This document shows positions 56,173-64,000 of a DNA stretch of 64,000 nt, piece by piece. The stretch is from Karalla daura (taxonomy: Eukaryota > Chordata > Actinopteri > Chaetodontiformes > Leiognathidae): assembly GCA_029224185.1 (NCBI GenBank), contig CM055207.1, positions 10,953,693 to 11,017,692 on the forward strand, read 5' to 3'. Every line of letters begins with the position of its first letter. Within the stretch, counting starts at the first letter, position 1. Under the pieces are notes generated by a model. That model was not told where the DNA came from, searched no databases, and saw nothing but the letters and a program-made list of their open reading frames with translations. Both the position numbers and the translations under genes were made by a program.

Positions 56173-58399
56173 CCCCGACCTTTGAGGAAGCGTCCCCTCC
56201 TAAATAACTTTCTCTGCTCATCTTACTTTAATGCTGTGGGGCTAACTGCAACCACGTGTGCGCCATGTTGCCCCCTTCTGCTTTTATCAAGCTGACGCTC
56301 GGTCCCTAGCTGTGGCTCTTTGAACTCCGGGCAACATTTGTGGTCACGTATCCCATTTAACAAAATCCAGCATGTGCCCACTGCTCCCCCCCCCCCCCCC
56401 GCCTTTTTTTCCCCCCTCTCTCTCTTGAAGCAGTTCACATAAACAGCTTGCACCTGGAATGTCACTGTTGAAGCCTGGCAAAGGAAGCGAAAAAAAAAAG
56501 AAGAAGCGGTGTGTATGTTTTATATTGCACAGTTGTGTTGCTGCTGTCTTCTTTTATGGCGCCGACTAAAGGGGGCAAAAAACATCCTGACTCCCCCCTG
56601 TGATTCCCAACGAGGGGGTAGAGTGGGAGCAATGTTTTCCTCATAAAAAGATACCCACGTACAGCGAGCGAGCCTCCGCCACACTCGTGTTTGCCGTGTG
56701 TGCCGTGAGTCCCACTAGGAGGCGTGTTTTAATATGTGTTTGGCATGTTAGCAGGTTGCGATGCCGTACTGTTAGTATTTCAGCATGCTGTGCTAGTTTG
56801 GTTCATATAACAACCGAGCCTCCTTGGAATCTGGTCATTGTATCCCATGTTTTCCTAACATGCCCCCCCTCCCCTCCTCTCTACAGAGTTCAGCTCTCAC
56901 CACCACTGCTCCTCCGCAGTTGTTGTCTGTGATTAAGCCACAGTGTAAACATCTCATGAAGATCCACATTTAGAGAAAATGAAAGAAATACATTTCAGTG
57001 TTAGTGTCTACTGCTAAACCATGTTCATTCAGTTTTTTTCTCCCAGTCTGCTTTATCCTTGGCCTCCTCGCTCTCTCTCCCCCTGTAGAGGCTCCATGTC
57101 CACACAGGGGGTCCGGCCCAGAGTGTGTAAACCTCTGACCCAGTGGAAAATTCGACATGTTGATAGTGATTAAAAGTTGAGGGATCACCAGAGTCTCTAG
57201 GAGCCAATATTCTCTGAAGATCATGAACATTTTAAAGGGGACCTAGAGTGGAAAACATTTTCACCTTTGCTTTGTTGAATAAACACTGTACTAGGCAGGT
57301 TCAAAAGCGTCATCACATTGCCATTATTAATTATTATGCATATTTGATTGCTCAGTTATTCTCTTGTATTGTTTAGCTTATTGTCATGCACCAAAAAGGC
57401 TTTCATTTGAAAGAACCAACACAATGAAATAACAAAAAACAGAATTTACCAGTTTAATCAGCAGTGGCTGGTTCCTCGGAGAGAGAAGACGAGGCTTTCC
57501 AGGCTTCATCTTGTAAGGTTTGAGACCTCTTTCTTCAGGATCCGTTGGTCTTGAAGATGCTGTAGTCCTCCTCAGACATGTCGTGGTTGTCGTTGAAGAC
57601 GCTGAAGTCACAGGCCTGTTCCTCCAGAATCTTCTTGACAGTGGTGATGATCATATCTATGAGGGGGTTGTAGGTTTCCTCCAGCTGGTGGTCTTCCAGA
57701 GAAACTACAACAGTCAGTGATGACTCCTCAGATTCAGTTACCTTGTTCTCAGTTTGATTCTCCTGCTGAACTGGGTCCTGCAGCCCTACTAACAATCTCA
57801 CCATAGAATTTAGAATCACCATCATCATTCCATAGATTCCATAGAATCTATGGAATTCAGCCATCACCTCGACAACCAGAATCACCCACAACAAAGCCTG
57901 TTGATAGAGTCAAGCAGTTTATACATAACCAGTGATCTAATCTTCATGTCTATATCAGATAAACATGAAATAGATGCGTGCACAAACTGCACAACCGTAA
58001 AATTGGAGTCATTTCTGATGAAACCAATGCTTCCTCTCTGTAAACACCAGACCAAAGCAAGATAAACACTCAATTCAAGGACTCGAGGTAATCGTTAAAG
58101 GTTTCGCCCCTCTTCTGCACACTCTTTTTTTTGTCTTGACCTTGACTTGTGGCGTCTTTGTGTCATCCCTCTACCAACGTGCTCAGAGCCGCTGAACCTG
58201 CAGGTTGCCCACGTCACAGGTTCACACCAGGCCGCCGTCTCATCTCTGCTCGTATTCGCTCTGTGGTTAATGCTGAACCGTGTCTCTGCCAGCAACTTGT
58301 GAACTTCTCTTCCGTTTCAGGTTTGAAGAAATTGTCAAGAGGAACAAAGTTGAGTACCACGCGGGCGGCTCGACCCAGAACTCGGTGAAAATCGCTCAG
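43106..58399 (+). CDS. adk: Adenosine kinase, 5' part (first 74 residues, gene continues beyond the window)
   Basis: PfkB-family ribokinase that phosphorylates adenosine to AMP with ATP, controlling adenosine levels and the methylation cycle. Exons: 43106-43119, 44025-44099, 44186-44239, 58321-58399, giving MPTASENTLFGMGNPLLDIS then AVVDKDFLDKFGLKPNDQIL, AEDKHKALFEEIVKRNKVEY and HAGGSTQNSVKIAQ. The short mammalian form MTSVRENILFGMGNPLLDIS matches in exon structure, the first exon ending after two bases of codon 5. The Asn-Pro-Leu-Leu-Asp of the adenosine site (Asp18) and the Gly-Gly of AGGSTQN are intact. Exon 4 ends in phase 0; the remaining roughly 270 residues, including the catalytic GAGD motif, must lie to the right. 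Very long introns are typical of this gene. Confidence 0.93.
43120..44024 (+). other. adk intron 1 (short form)
   Basis: 905 bp; no other feature seen. The open frames in it are unsupported. Confidence 0.75.
44025..44099 (+). CDS. adk: adk exon 2
   Basis: Encodes SENTLFGMGNPLLDISAVVD then KDFLDK. Acceptor ccccgcag, donor gtaagt. Contains the substrate-binding NPLLDIS motif. Confidence 0.97.
44186..44239 (+). CDS. adk: adk exon 3
   Basis: Encodes FGLKPNDQILAEDKHKA and two bases of the following Leu codon. Acceptor ccttgcag, donor gtgagt. The intron before it is 86 bp. Confidence 0.97.
44583..44606. repeat. (GAAT)n short tetranucleotide repeat
   Basis: About six units of gaat/gaac in adk intron 3. 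Confidence 0.85.
45340..45490 (-). repeat. Fish repeat, left part, interrupted by a MITE
   Basis: 'ttaactctcatactgacacc', 'aggaggaaaccgtagtgcct' and 'gagaaaacccacgcagacat' are followed by the MITE. Beyond it, near 45950-45980, 'gggagtcggacctgggccct' resembles the rest of the same repeat. Confidence 0.55.
45497..45874. mobile_element. Non-autonomous hAT-type MITE, 378 bp
   Basis: Left end CAGTGGGCGGCGCTGGG; right end, reverse-complemented, CAGGGGCGGCGCTAGGG, so the terminal inverted repeats differ by one indel and one substitution. Flanks catataag (45489-45496) and cacataat (45875-45882) match at 6 of 8 positions, as expected of an aged 8-bp hAT target duplication. The CAGGGGCGG start is typical of hAT elements. 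There is no transposase frame. Internal inverted repeats (ttgctcagc/gctgagcaa; gttgc/gcaac) lie near the right end. Confidence 0.75.
46768..46806. other. Perfect 17-bp inverted repeat with 5-nt loop
   Basis: Arms 46768-46784 (tctgttttgtgcctgtg) and 46790-46806 are exact reverse complements around the loop ctcct. In adk pre-mRNA it would form a stable hairpin. Confidence 0.9.
49302..49315 (+). promoter_or_regulatory. CTCF-like motif, CCAGCAGGGGGCAA
   Basis: Matches 13 of 14 positions of CCASYAGRKGGCRS. In adk intron 3, facing right. Confidence 0.45.
49780..49905. repeat. Pyrimidine-rich (CTC)n/(CCG)n tract
   Basis: Imperfect CTC and CCG/CCT triplets and TCCC runs on one strand, about 125 bp. 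Confidence 0.85.
50058..50111. repeat. (GA)n microsatellite
   Basis: Interrupted GA runs in adk intron 3. Confidence 0.9.
50543..50575. repeat. (GT)n microsatellite
   Basis: About 16 uninterrupted GT units. Confidence 0.95.
51342..51355 (+). promoter_or_regulatory. CTCF-like motif, CCAGCAGGTGGTGC
   Basis: One mismatch to the 14-base CTCF core (C to T at position 12). Motif-based only. Confidence 0.35.
51620..51642. repeat. Poly-C run
   Basis: Twenty-three C bases followed by a short TC run; length may be unreliable in the assembly. Confidence 0.9.
52240..52460. other. Candidate conserved noncoding element
   Basis: Unique-looking sequence with dispersed homeodomain-type cores: cctaattaag near 52254-52263, gattattaaa near 52346, tctaatgcaa near 52381 and cattaattgcg near 52427-52437. 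It lies among low-complexity tracts and has no coding potential. Composition suggests an enhancer-like element; conservation was not tested. Confidence 0.3.
53369..53391. repeat. (GA)n microsatellite
   Basis: About eleven GA units, immediately before the 28-bp tandem duplication. Confidence 0.9.
53393..53448. repeat. Perfect 28-bp tandem duplication
   Basis: The unit beginning ggatctgcctgtttaaatgt occurs twice without a mismatch (53393-53420, 53421-53448), implying a recent duplication. Confidence 0.95.
56138..56171. repeat. Poly-C run of 34 bases
   Basis: Longest uninterrupted homopolymer in the window; likely length-variable and hard to sequence. Confidence 0.9.
57454..57909 (-). pseudogene. 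Unassigned minus-strand open segment, possible gene remnant
   Basis: One frame is open for about 150 codons except a TGA at 57537-57535. The translation looks protein-like rather than low-complexity: MAEFHRFYGIYGMMMVILNS..., ...SLEDHQLEETYNPLIDMIIT..., DFSVFNDNHDMSEEDYSIFK, then after the TGA RKRSQTLQDEAWKASSSLSE. An acceptor-like tctatcaacag lies at its upstream edge. I do not recognise the family. It could be a decayed retrocopy, a terminal exon of an overlapping gene whose true stop is the TGA, or chance. It contains the inverted repeat at 57827-57856. Confidence 0.25.
57827..57856. other. Perfect 13-bp inverted repeat, 4-nt loop
   Basis: Arms attccatagattc and gaatctatggaat flank cata. 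Confidence 0.9.
58321..58399 (+). CDS. adk: adk exon 4
   Basis: Encodes FEEIVKRNKVEYHAGGSTQN then SVKIAQ. Acceptor ccgtttcag, donor gttagt, ending in phase 0. Contains the substrate-site AGGSTQN. Confidence 0.97.
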
Positions 58400-58594
58400 G
58401 TTAGTGTTCCCCGGCACTCCCGCGTGTGTTTTGAATATAGGCGGGTACGTCGATTCAGTCAGACTGGCAGCCCTGGGAGCAGGGCGCCTCGCTGCACAGC
58501 ATGTTGACACATTACAGTTCTAGGTGTTGTTAATTCATCAGACCTGCCATGGAAGGAGAAAGGCGGGGAGGAATTCATAATATTTGCAGTGTTA

Positions 58595-58705
58595 TCTAGT
58601 TGGCCTAATTTCCTGAGACATATCAAACATCAATTAGAGAGAATTACAAGTAGATGCAATTAACATGTCACAACAAATTACATCAAACAAATGCTGATCT
58701 TCTCC
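58595..58705. other. Candidate conserved noncoding element
   Basis: AT-rich, repeat-free sequence with 'catcaattagagagaattac', 'atgcaattaacatgtcacaa' and 'attacatcaaac', 200 bp downstream of adk exon 4. The pattern is enhancer-like; conservation is untested. Confidence 0.3.
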
Positions 58706-58869
58706 CTGGCTGTTAGACAGATCTGAGCATCTAAAGGAAAATTGGTGATTGTCCAAATCTAAAATGGCAATCTGAACTTGAGAAGATTATTCACTGAATC
58801 TTGTTCTTCTCCTTCTGTTTTTTTTCCCCTCCCTCCCCGTCTTCATAACGTTACTGCAGTCGGGCTGCG

Positions 58870-59015
58870 AATTTGACATGCCGTGATTAGCTGCTGATAA
58901 GGCTTTGGTCTGCTCACAATAAACAAAGAGAAAGCATCCAGCTGAAAAATAATTCCCTTCCAAGGAGAAATGAGTGCAGAAGCTAATTGAGAGGCTGATG
59001 TTTGTGAAAGCGCCG
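58870..59015. other. Candidate conserved noncoding element
   Basis: Contains 'gtgattagctgctgataagg', 'cacaataaacaaagagaaag' (SOX/FOX-like cores) and 'agaagctaattgagaggctg'. Repeat-free and non-coding; inference from composition only. Confidence 0.3.
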
Positions 59016-60953
59016 GCTCTTTCTTGCGTGTGGGTTTTTTTTCCCTTTCTTTCTCTTTTTTTTTTTTTGTTGTTTGTGCGTGTCGGTTCCTTGTGTCTAC
59101 GCCGTGCGTGCGCGTCTTGTGTGTATTTAGCACAAGATAGTTAGAGAGTGAGAGAGCGAGGGGTTGGGGGGTTGGGGGGGGGGGGGGAGCAGGTGGGCCC
59201 TCGGGCTGCAGCCATCTCTGTGCTGTGGAGACAGCGGAGCATCCTTTAAGAAAGCACGCGGCGCTGCTGCTGCTCCATACAAACGCTCTTTAATTATCCA
59301 GATCAGAGGCAGCAACATAAACCTCTGTCTTCTCGCTCGCATTAACTGCCAGCTTGATTTCGTTCCTCGCCAAGCAGCTCCTCTCGTTTCTCTCCTGCGC
59401 GCTCGATGCTGTTTTGCATCCGGGAGCCGGTCAATGACCACCTCGGAACGTGTAATCGCCGATTATTTTCCCTCTCCTCTTGTAATCGCGCCAGCCCGAA
59501 GCCGTAGCTTTACCGTGGCCGGACCGTAGCTTTCCATGTTTAATTTCAGAAGACAGGTCGAGGAAGTGCCCCCAGTTGTGTGTGAAGGCTGTTGTGAAGT
59601 CCAGAGGAGAGGGAGAGTGGCCCCCGTGCGCTCAGTGTTCAGTCGGCTAAATTATTCCGCCTCATAATGGCGCGGCGGACTCCAGTCAAATGTTATTTTA
59701 CTCTGTTTATTTGGATATTTACCCCCTATGCGAGGGGAGATGTAGGGCCGATCCTGAAATGCTCAAGATAACAAGAGTGTTTTCGTCCCACACCCAGAAG
59801 TCTCAGAAACACTTTCTGTCAATATATACCTTGAAGCGCTGACTTTCACCACGTTTCACTCTCAGGTGATGGTGTTCTTTTATGAAAAATGTATAATGCA
59901 TAACCGGCTCCCAGATTATCACATTGTAGCACTTGCAATATGTGAAACTTCAAACCCCGCTGTATTGTGGAAGCTGAACCTTCAAACAGGAATGATATGC
60001 GATGCAGCACTGAATCCACATCAAAGGGCCCAGTGACTAAATGAGATGCTCGATCCGGGGCAGGTTTGCTCAGGAGCACCATCGCTGCTGGAGGAGAGCG
60101 AGAGAGAGAGACAGAGGGAGACAGAGAGAGAGAGAGAGAAGTGTTCAGAGGCTTTGCACAGGAATCGCTGCACATGCTGGGAAAACCCAGGGTGTGGGAG
60201 GATCAATGCCTTTGCCAGCAGAACTCGCACTTTCCTCCAAAACCCGACCGCTTCATCGGAGGCTGTAATAGGTTAAATACTGCCGCCTCGTCCCAGTTAA
60301 GATTTCCGCGCTATCAAGGAACACCTAAACCTCGGCTTTAAGGAGATGCACAATCGATGGTAATTGGATTTAGTCAAATGAGAATTGACCAAGCCGAAGC
60401 TTAGATGGATAAGTGTTGTTCCCCTCTAAGCGCCGTCCCTGCCCTTCTCCCTTTGATCGAGGCGTTTTTTGCTATCTGTAGTGCCCGCCGCATCACCTCA
60501 CATTTTTTCCTTTGTTTTCCGTGCATTATGGCTCCCTGTCACCACTCGTCCCCATTCAGAGCGCGCGTGGTGGCAGAGCAGACATGCCGAGGTAGACCTA
60601 GCAAACACATTTAGTGCTTCCCGAGCCGCGCGCCCGCTACTCCGCCCCGCAAAGCCTCAGATCTCGTCCGGATCAAGTCGGCGAAGTCGCGAGCTTGTAC
60701 GGTGCGCGGAGCTCTCCGGCTTCGAAAGGAGACGGAGAGGGGGAAAAAAAAGCACAAAAAAAACCCGGGATGATAGAAGTGGGTTGGAGGTTGTTGCCTT
60801 TGCCCGGGCTCAAACAAACAGCGTGCCCTGAAGGGGCGTCCGACATGAAGGCTCACCTAGTGGATGTAGCAGGGGGCTGCAAGGTAACGAAAAGCAGCTC
60901 CCATACAGCCTCGCACATCAAAGGGCTGCGGCTCAGTTAAACAACAATCCTAT

Positions 60954-60977
60954 ACATATATATATATATATATATTT
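60954..60977. repeat. (TA)n microsatellite
   Basis: About eleven TA units with one CA interruption in adk intron 4. Confidence 0.9.
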
Positions 60978-61087
60978 AGCTCCAGTCATTTGAAAAGGTG
61001 AAGGGAGCGGGGGTGGGGGGTGGGGGGGGCAGCATCAGGAGCTTGGTGGCGGCGGGCCGGCGTGGTGTTGATCACAGGTGACTGAGC

Positions 61088-61136
61088 CGGTGGGCGGGGG
61101 GGGGGGGGGGGTTGGGGTGGGGGGGGGGGGGGGGGC
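61088..61136. repeat. G-rich run, G-quadruplex-prone
   Basis: Nearly continuous G with only a few T and C breaks over about 48 bases. Confidence 0.9.
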
Positions 61137-63008
61137 TGACTGCAGGGCTGCGTGGAGGAGCCCAGTCAATTCATTTAGACAGAACATCAAAGTCCTCCAA
61201 CAGCTCCTCAGGGCCCAGAGATTGAAGTCTGAGCAGAGACAGGCTCACGGGGAGTTATTGCCGCCGCCAGTGGAAGCAGATCCTGCTCTGAGTGCCTCGT
61301 GTAAACCGTGCATTCTCATTATGACGGCCACAAATCTCCTTTTCCTTTTTTTCTGTTACGCTCCCTGCGACGGGACGAGCTGTTAGGGCCCGAGCCGCGG
61401 ACGCCTCGCGACAGAAAAGAGCGGGAGTCATGATTGAGCGCGCTCCCCCTCCTCTTTATTTAGACTTTGCGCCGCGTTTGCAGCGCGTATCATCAATCCA
61501 CCGTGATGCCTTAATTGTTGTTTGGAAAGTAAAGGGCTTTTGAAAAATCTGCACGTCTCTGTTATGGTTATGATGCCTGTTTAACATTTCCTCAGACTTG
61601 GTCAATCGTGGAAGGGGTGAATGGGGCCCCGGCTTGGATGTTTGGCTCGGCGCTCTTAATTGGAAACGCATGTGCGCCACACTGTTGAAAGTTGTATTTA
61701 AAAAACAGAAAACTCCCACAGCACTACTTGGCTCCCAGAAAGGTCCCGACCAGCTCATATTTTGTAGGGGAATACTTAAACTGGGTTTGATGTCTCATTG
61801 AAGGCACTGACTTATTTCTCGGGTTGAGAATATTCCATGACCTAATGTTTGGCTCTCGCTGCTCGTTTTTGTTAAATAAATAAAGAACGGCGAACTCGCC
61901 TCCATCGCGAGCGGGGCTAAATGAAGAAATGCCTACGTCTGGTTCCACTTAGAGAAAAGAGGACAGTTAAGGAGAAAGAGTGGAGCTTTTGTGCTCCAAA
62001 CTATGCGACTGAACTTTCAGGGAGGATGTGCCTATGTGCTGGGGCGGGCGGTGCACAGCTTCACCGTTGCCGCTCTCTGCTTTAGCGTTAATGCTCCGCA
62101 CGTTGCGATGTTCAGGCTGGTATTAGTAGAGGAGAGGCGGACGCGGCTCTAGGCCCGCTCGCGTTTTGCCCGGGATCCACAGTACATAAGGTCTTTGAGT
62201 TTCCCGAGCTGTTGTTTCCTCTGGTTTGATCGCGTGGAGCGTGCGTGCAGCTCCGATGGATCTCGGCGCAGCTGCGGTGAAATGAGCGCGCTAATGACTG
62301 ATTAAAACCCCCGAACCCTGGTGGGCCTTTGAGCCCGGCGCGGCAGAAGCCAGCCCTCTCAAGTGCGCTCCCGTTGTGGAGGCAGAAAGCCTCTTGTTTG
62401 TTTTAAGGCAGGTTAATTGCGGAACCACTGTTAGCGCCCGCTCCGAGGCGTTTTACGGCACCGGGGGCCTCGCCGTTTCCTCCCCCATTACCGAGCAGCG
62501 CGAGGTCACAGTCTGTTAAGCGTCTTGTGAGGGATGCATGAAACCAAATGGATTTCCCACCACCCCTCCCCCTCCCTCCCTCCCTCCCTCCCTCCTCCAC
62601 CTCCTCCTCCTCCCCCTCCCTTTCCACTCCCCACTCTAGTAGACGTTCCAGGTGTGCGAGTGTGGGGGTGGGTAGGGTGGGGGTAGGTGAGGGTGAGGGT
62701 GTGGGTGCTGCCATTGTTTTCCTCGGCAGGAGCGGAGGGAGCGACCGGCGGCTGCTTGGCTTTGATGAGCGATGTGTTGGCGCGTGGGCTTCAGCGTCGC
62801 CCGCCACGAGGCGGCTGTGAAGTCGCAGCTCGCGTCTGCGCTGCCGTTTACCCAGTGATGAAGTGGGGGAGCTCTCCGTCGGCCCCGCATCCGCCTCGCC
62901 CCCACGCACACACGCACGCATGTGAGCGTATGTACGCACGCCGCACGAGCATGTGTTCCTCCCCCCTCCGCTGTATTGTGACTGTATGTCACGGCTAATA
63001 GCGGCGTG

Positions 63009-63041
63009 CGGGGGTGGGGGTGGGGGGGGGTGGGGGGGGGG
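63009..63041. repeat. G-rich (GGGGGT)n tract
   Basis: Runs of 5-9 G separated by single T bases; G-quadruplex-prone. Confidence 0.9.
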
Positions 63042-63936
63042 ATCTGCAGCCCTGTGATCACAGTGATAAAGGTTGACTGGGCGATTATGCCAGCCCGTGT
63101 CATCGGAGGGGTTTGTTAACGGGCCTTTCCTCCGATTCGACTTCCGCGCGAGAAAAAATGATTTGTTTGATTTAATTTGCCCCCCCCCCCCACGTTCGGG
63201 AGATTTGTCGCCCCGGCGAGGAGTGGCGCAGATTGCCGTATAGGTGACATATCACCGTCCCCGTTGAAGCTAATTTGCCGTCAAATTTGTGACTTAATTT
63301 GAGCCGCCAAAGGGGAAGACGTGGGGAGTAGATTGTAACTCATAAGTATGCATTGGAAAGAGTGTTGATTAACACTGAGGGCTCGGGAGACAGACGCACT
63401 CAATGTGTATCATCTGGCCTCAGAGGCTGGCAGTGGAACTGAATGTGATATCTTGCATAACGTGTCCTTGCTTTAAGTCCTTGGTTCCAGGCTCAGGAAA
63501 GAGAGGAAGGAAAAAAAAGAGGCTGCTCTATTGGCTTGCTTGTTTTTTTTTTTATCGTCATCATGCTTGGCTGTGGTACAGTTGCCCGGGCTCCAGGCGA
63601 GCTCTGAGTGAAATCTGAAAGGACTTGTGAAACAGACAGTAGTCCACGTCTCTGGCAGCATTTTCACGTCACATTACAGAATGGGATCTTTGCGCGGGAC
63701 ACTTCAGCTCGCCTGCCACGTCGCCGCATCCCGCACAAACCCCAAAAAAAACGCAAAAAACACACAGAGAGTGTGGCGGAGCGGAGCGGCCCCGGAGCCG
63801 TTCAGCCCGTAAACAATGCTTCATTACACAAACTATTGCTCGGAATCATCCGTCCACACAGGTCAAGCGGCCGATGAATGAAAGGATGATTATGCGTTTT
63901 GCGTGCTCGCGCGATCTGAAATCCCCTGACTGACCC

Positions 63937-63970
63937 CTCTCCCCCGTCTCCCCCGTCTCCCCCGTCTCCC
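63937..63970. repeat. 9-bp tandem repeat (CTCCCCCGT)n
   Basis: Nearly four units of ctcccccgt ending in cccgcag at the right edge, forming a strong splice-acceptor-like tract. Confidence 0.8.
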
Positions 63971-64000
63971 CGCAGAGTGGCCGTGGCACGGCGTTCCTCT

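Larger units (their letters stand above)
44240..58320 (+). other. adk intron 3 (14 kb)
   Basis: Holds an hAT-type MITE nested in an older repeat, a perfect 17-bp hairpin, two CTCF-like motifs, microsatellites, long C/G runs, a 28-bp tandem duplication, AT-rich candidate conserved elements and an unassigned minus-strand open segment. No adk exon is missed in it, since exons 3 and 4 join in frame (KALFEEIVK). Confidence 0.8.
58400..64000 (+). other. adk intron 4, start (runs out of the window)
   Basis: No adk exon is recognised. The next residues expected from the family (WMIQ..., ...TFFGCIG) are not found. The stretch holds G-rich runs, a TA microsatellite, GC-rich CpG-dense segments at about 60600-60740 and 62030-62480, and AT-rich candidate conserved elements. 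Confidence 0.7.

Noticed and set aside
62403..62939. 178-codon minus-strand frame in a GC-rich region
   Set aside because: Low-complexity Pro/Ser/Glu/Gly runs from C-rich and GA-rich tracts; no splice partners or homology.

Overview
The window is vertebrate genomic DNA, most probably from a teleost fish. The genes are split by GT-AG introns (the shortest is 87 bp), CA/GT, GGAT and TCTCTG microsatellites are abundant, and there are many decayed copies of interspersed repeats of the kind found across fish genomes. The vinculin and adenosine kinase proteins are close to their vertebrate orthologues.

Layout. (1) 1-4228: gene-poor DNA with old repeats, ending in the probable 3' UTR of a minus-strand gene. 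(2) 4229-7739, minus strand: a C1q-like secreted synaptic-organiser gene of the C1QL family, two coding exons, 275 aa, closest by eye to C1QL1. (3) 7740-13351: intergenic DNA ending in a promoter region with a perfect CArG box. (4) 13352-37635, plus strand: a complete vinculin gene, 21 coding exons. The spliced reading frame is 1066 codons plus stop, exactly the length of ordinary vertebrate vinculin, and there is no room for the metavinculin exon. The 3' UTR runs to a polyadenylation signal at 39228. (5) 39260-40780: short repeat-filled spacer without ap3m1, which lies here in human. (6) From 40826 or 43106 to beyond the window, plus strand: the 5' part of adenosine kinase, with two candidate alternative first exons and three shared exons giving the first 74 residues. 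The large adk introns hold an hAT-type MITE nested in an older repeat, a perfect 17-bp hairpin, CTCF-like motifs, AT-rich candidate conserved elements, long homopolymer C/G runs and one unassigned minus-strand open segment.

The three genes do not form a pathway: a secreted adhesion ligand, a cytoskeletal adhesion adaptor and a purine-salvage kinase. VCL and ADK are close neighbours in human too; the C1q-like gene beside them is not part of the human arrangement as I know it.

No tRNA, rRNA, CRISPR or intact transposon gene was seen. All database-dependent statements (repeat family, orthology, conservation) rest on recognition by eye.
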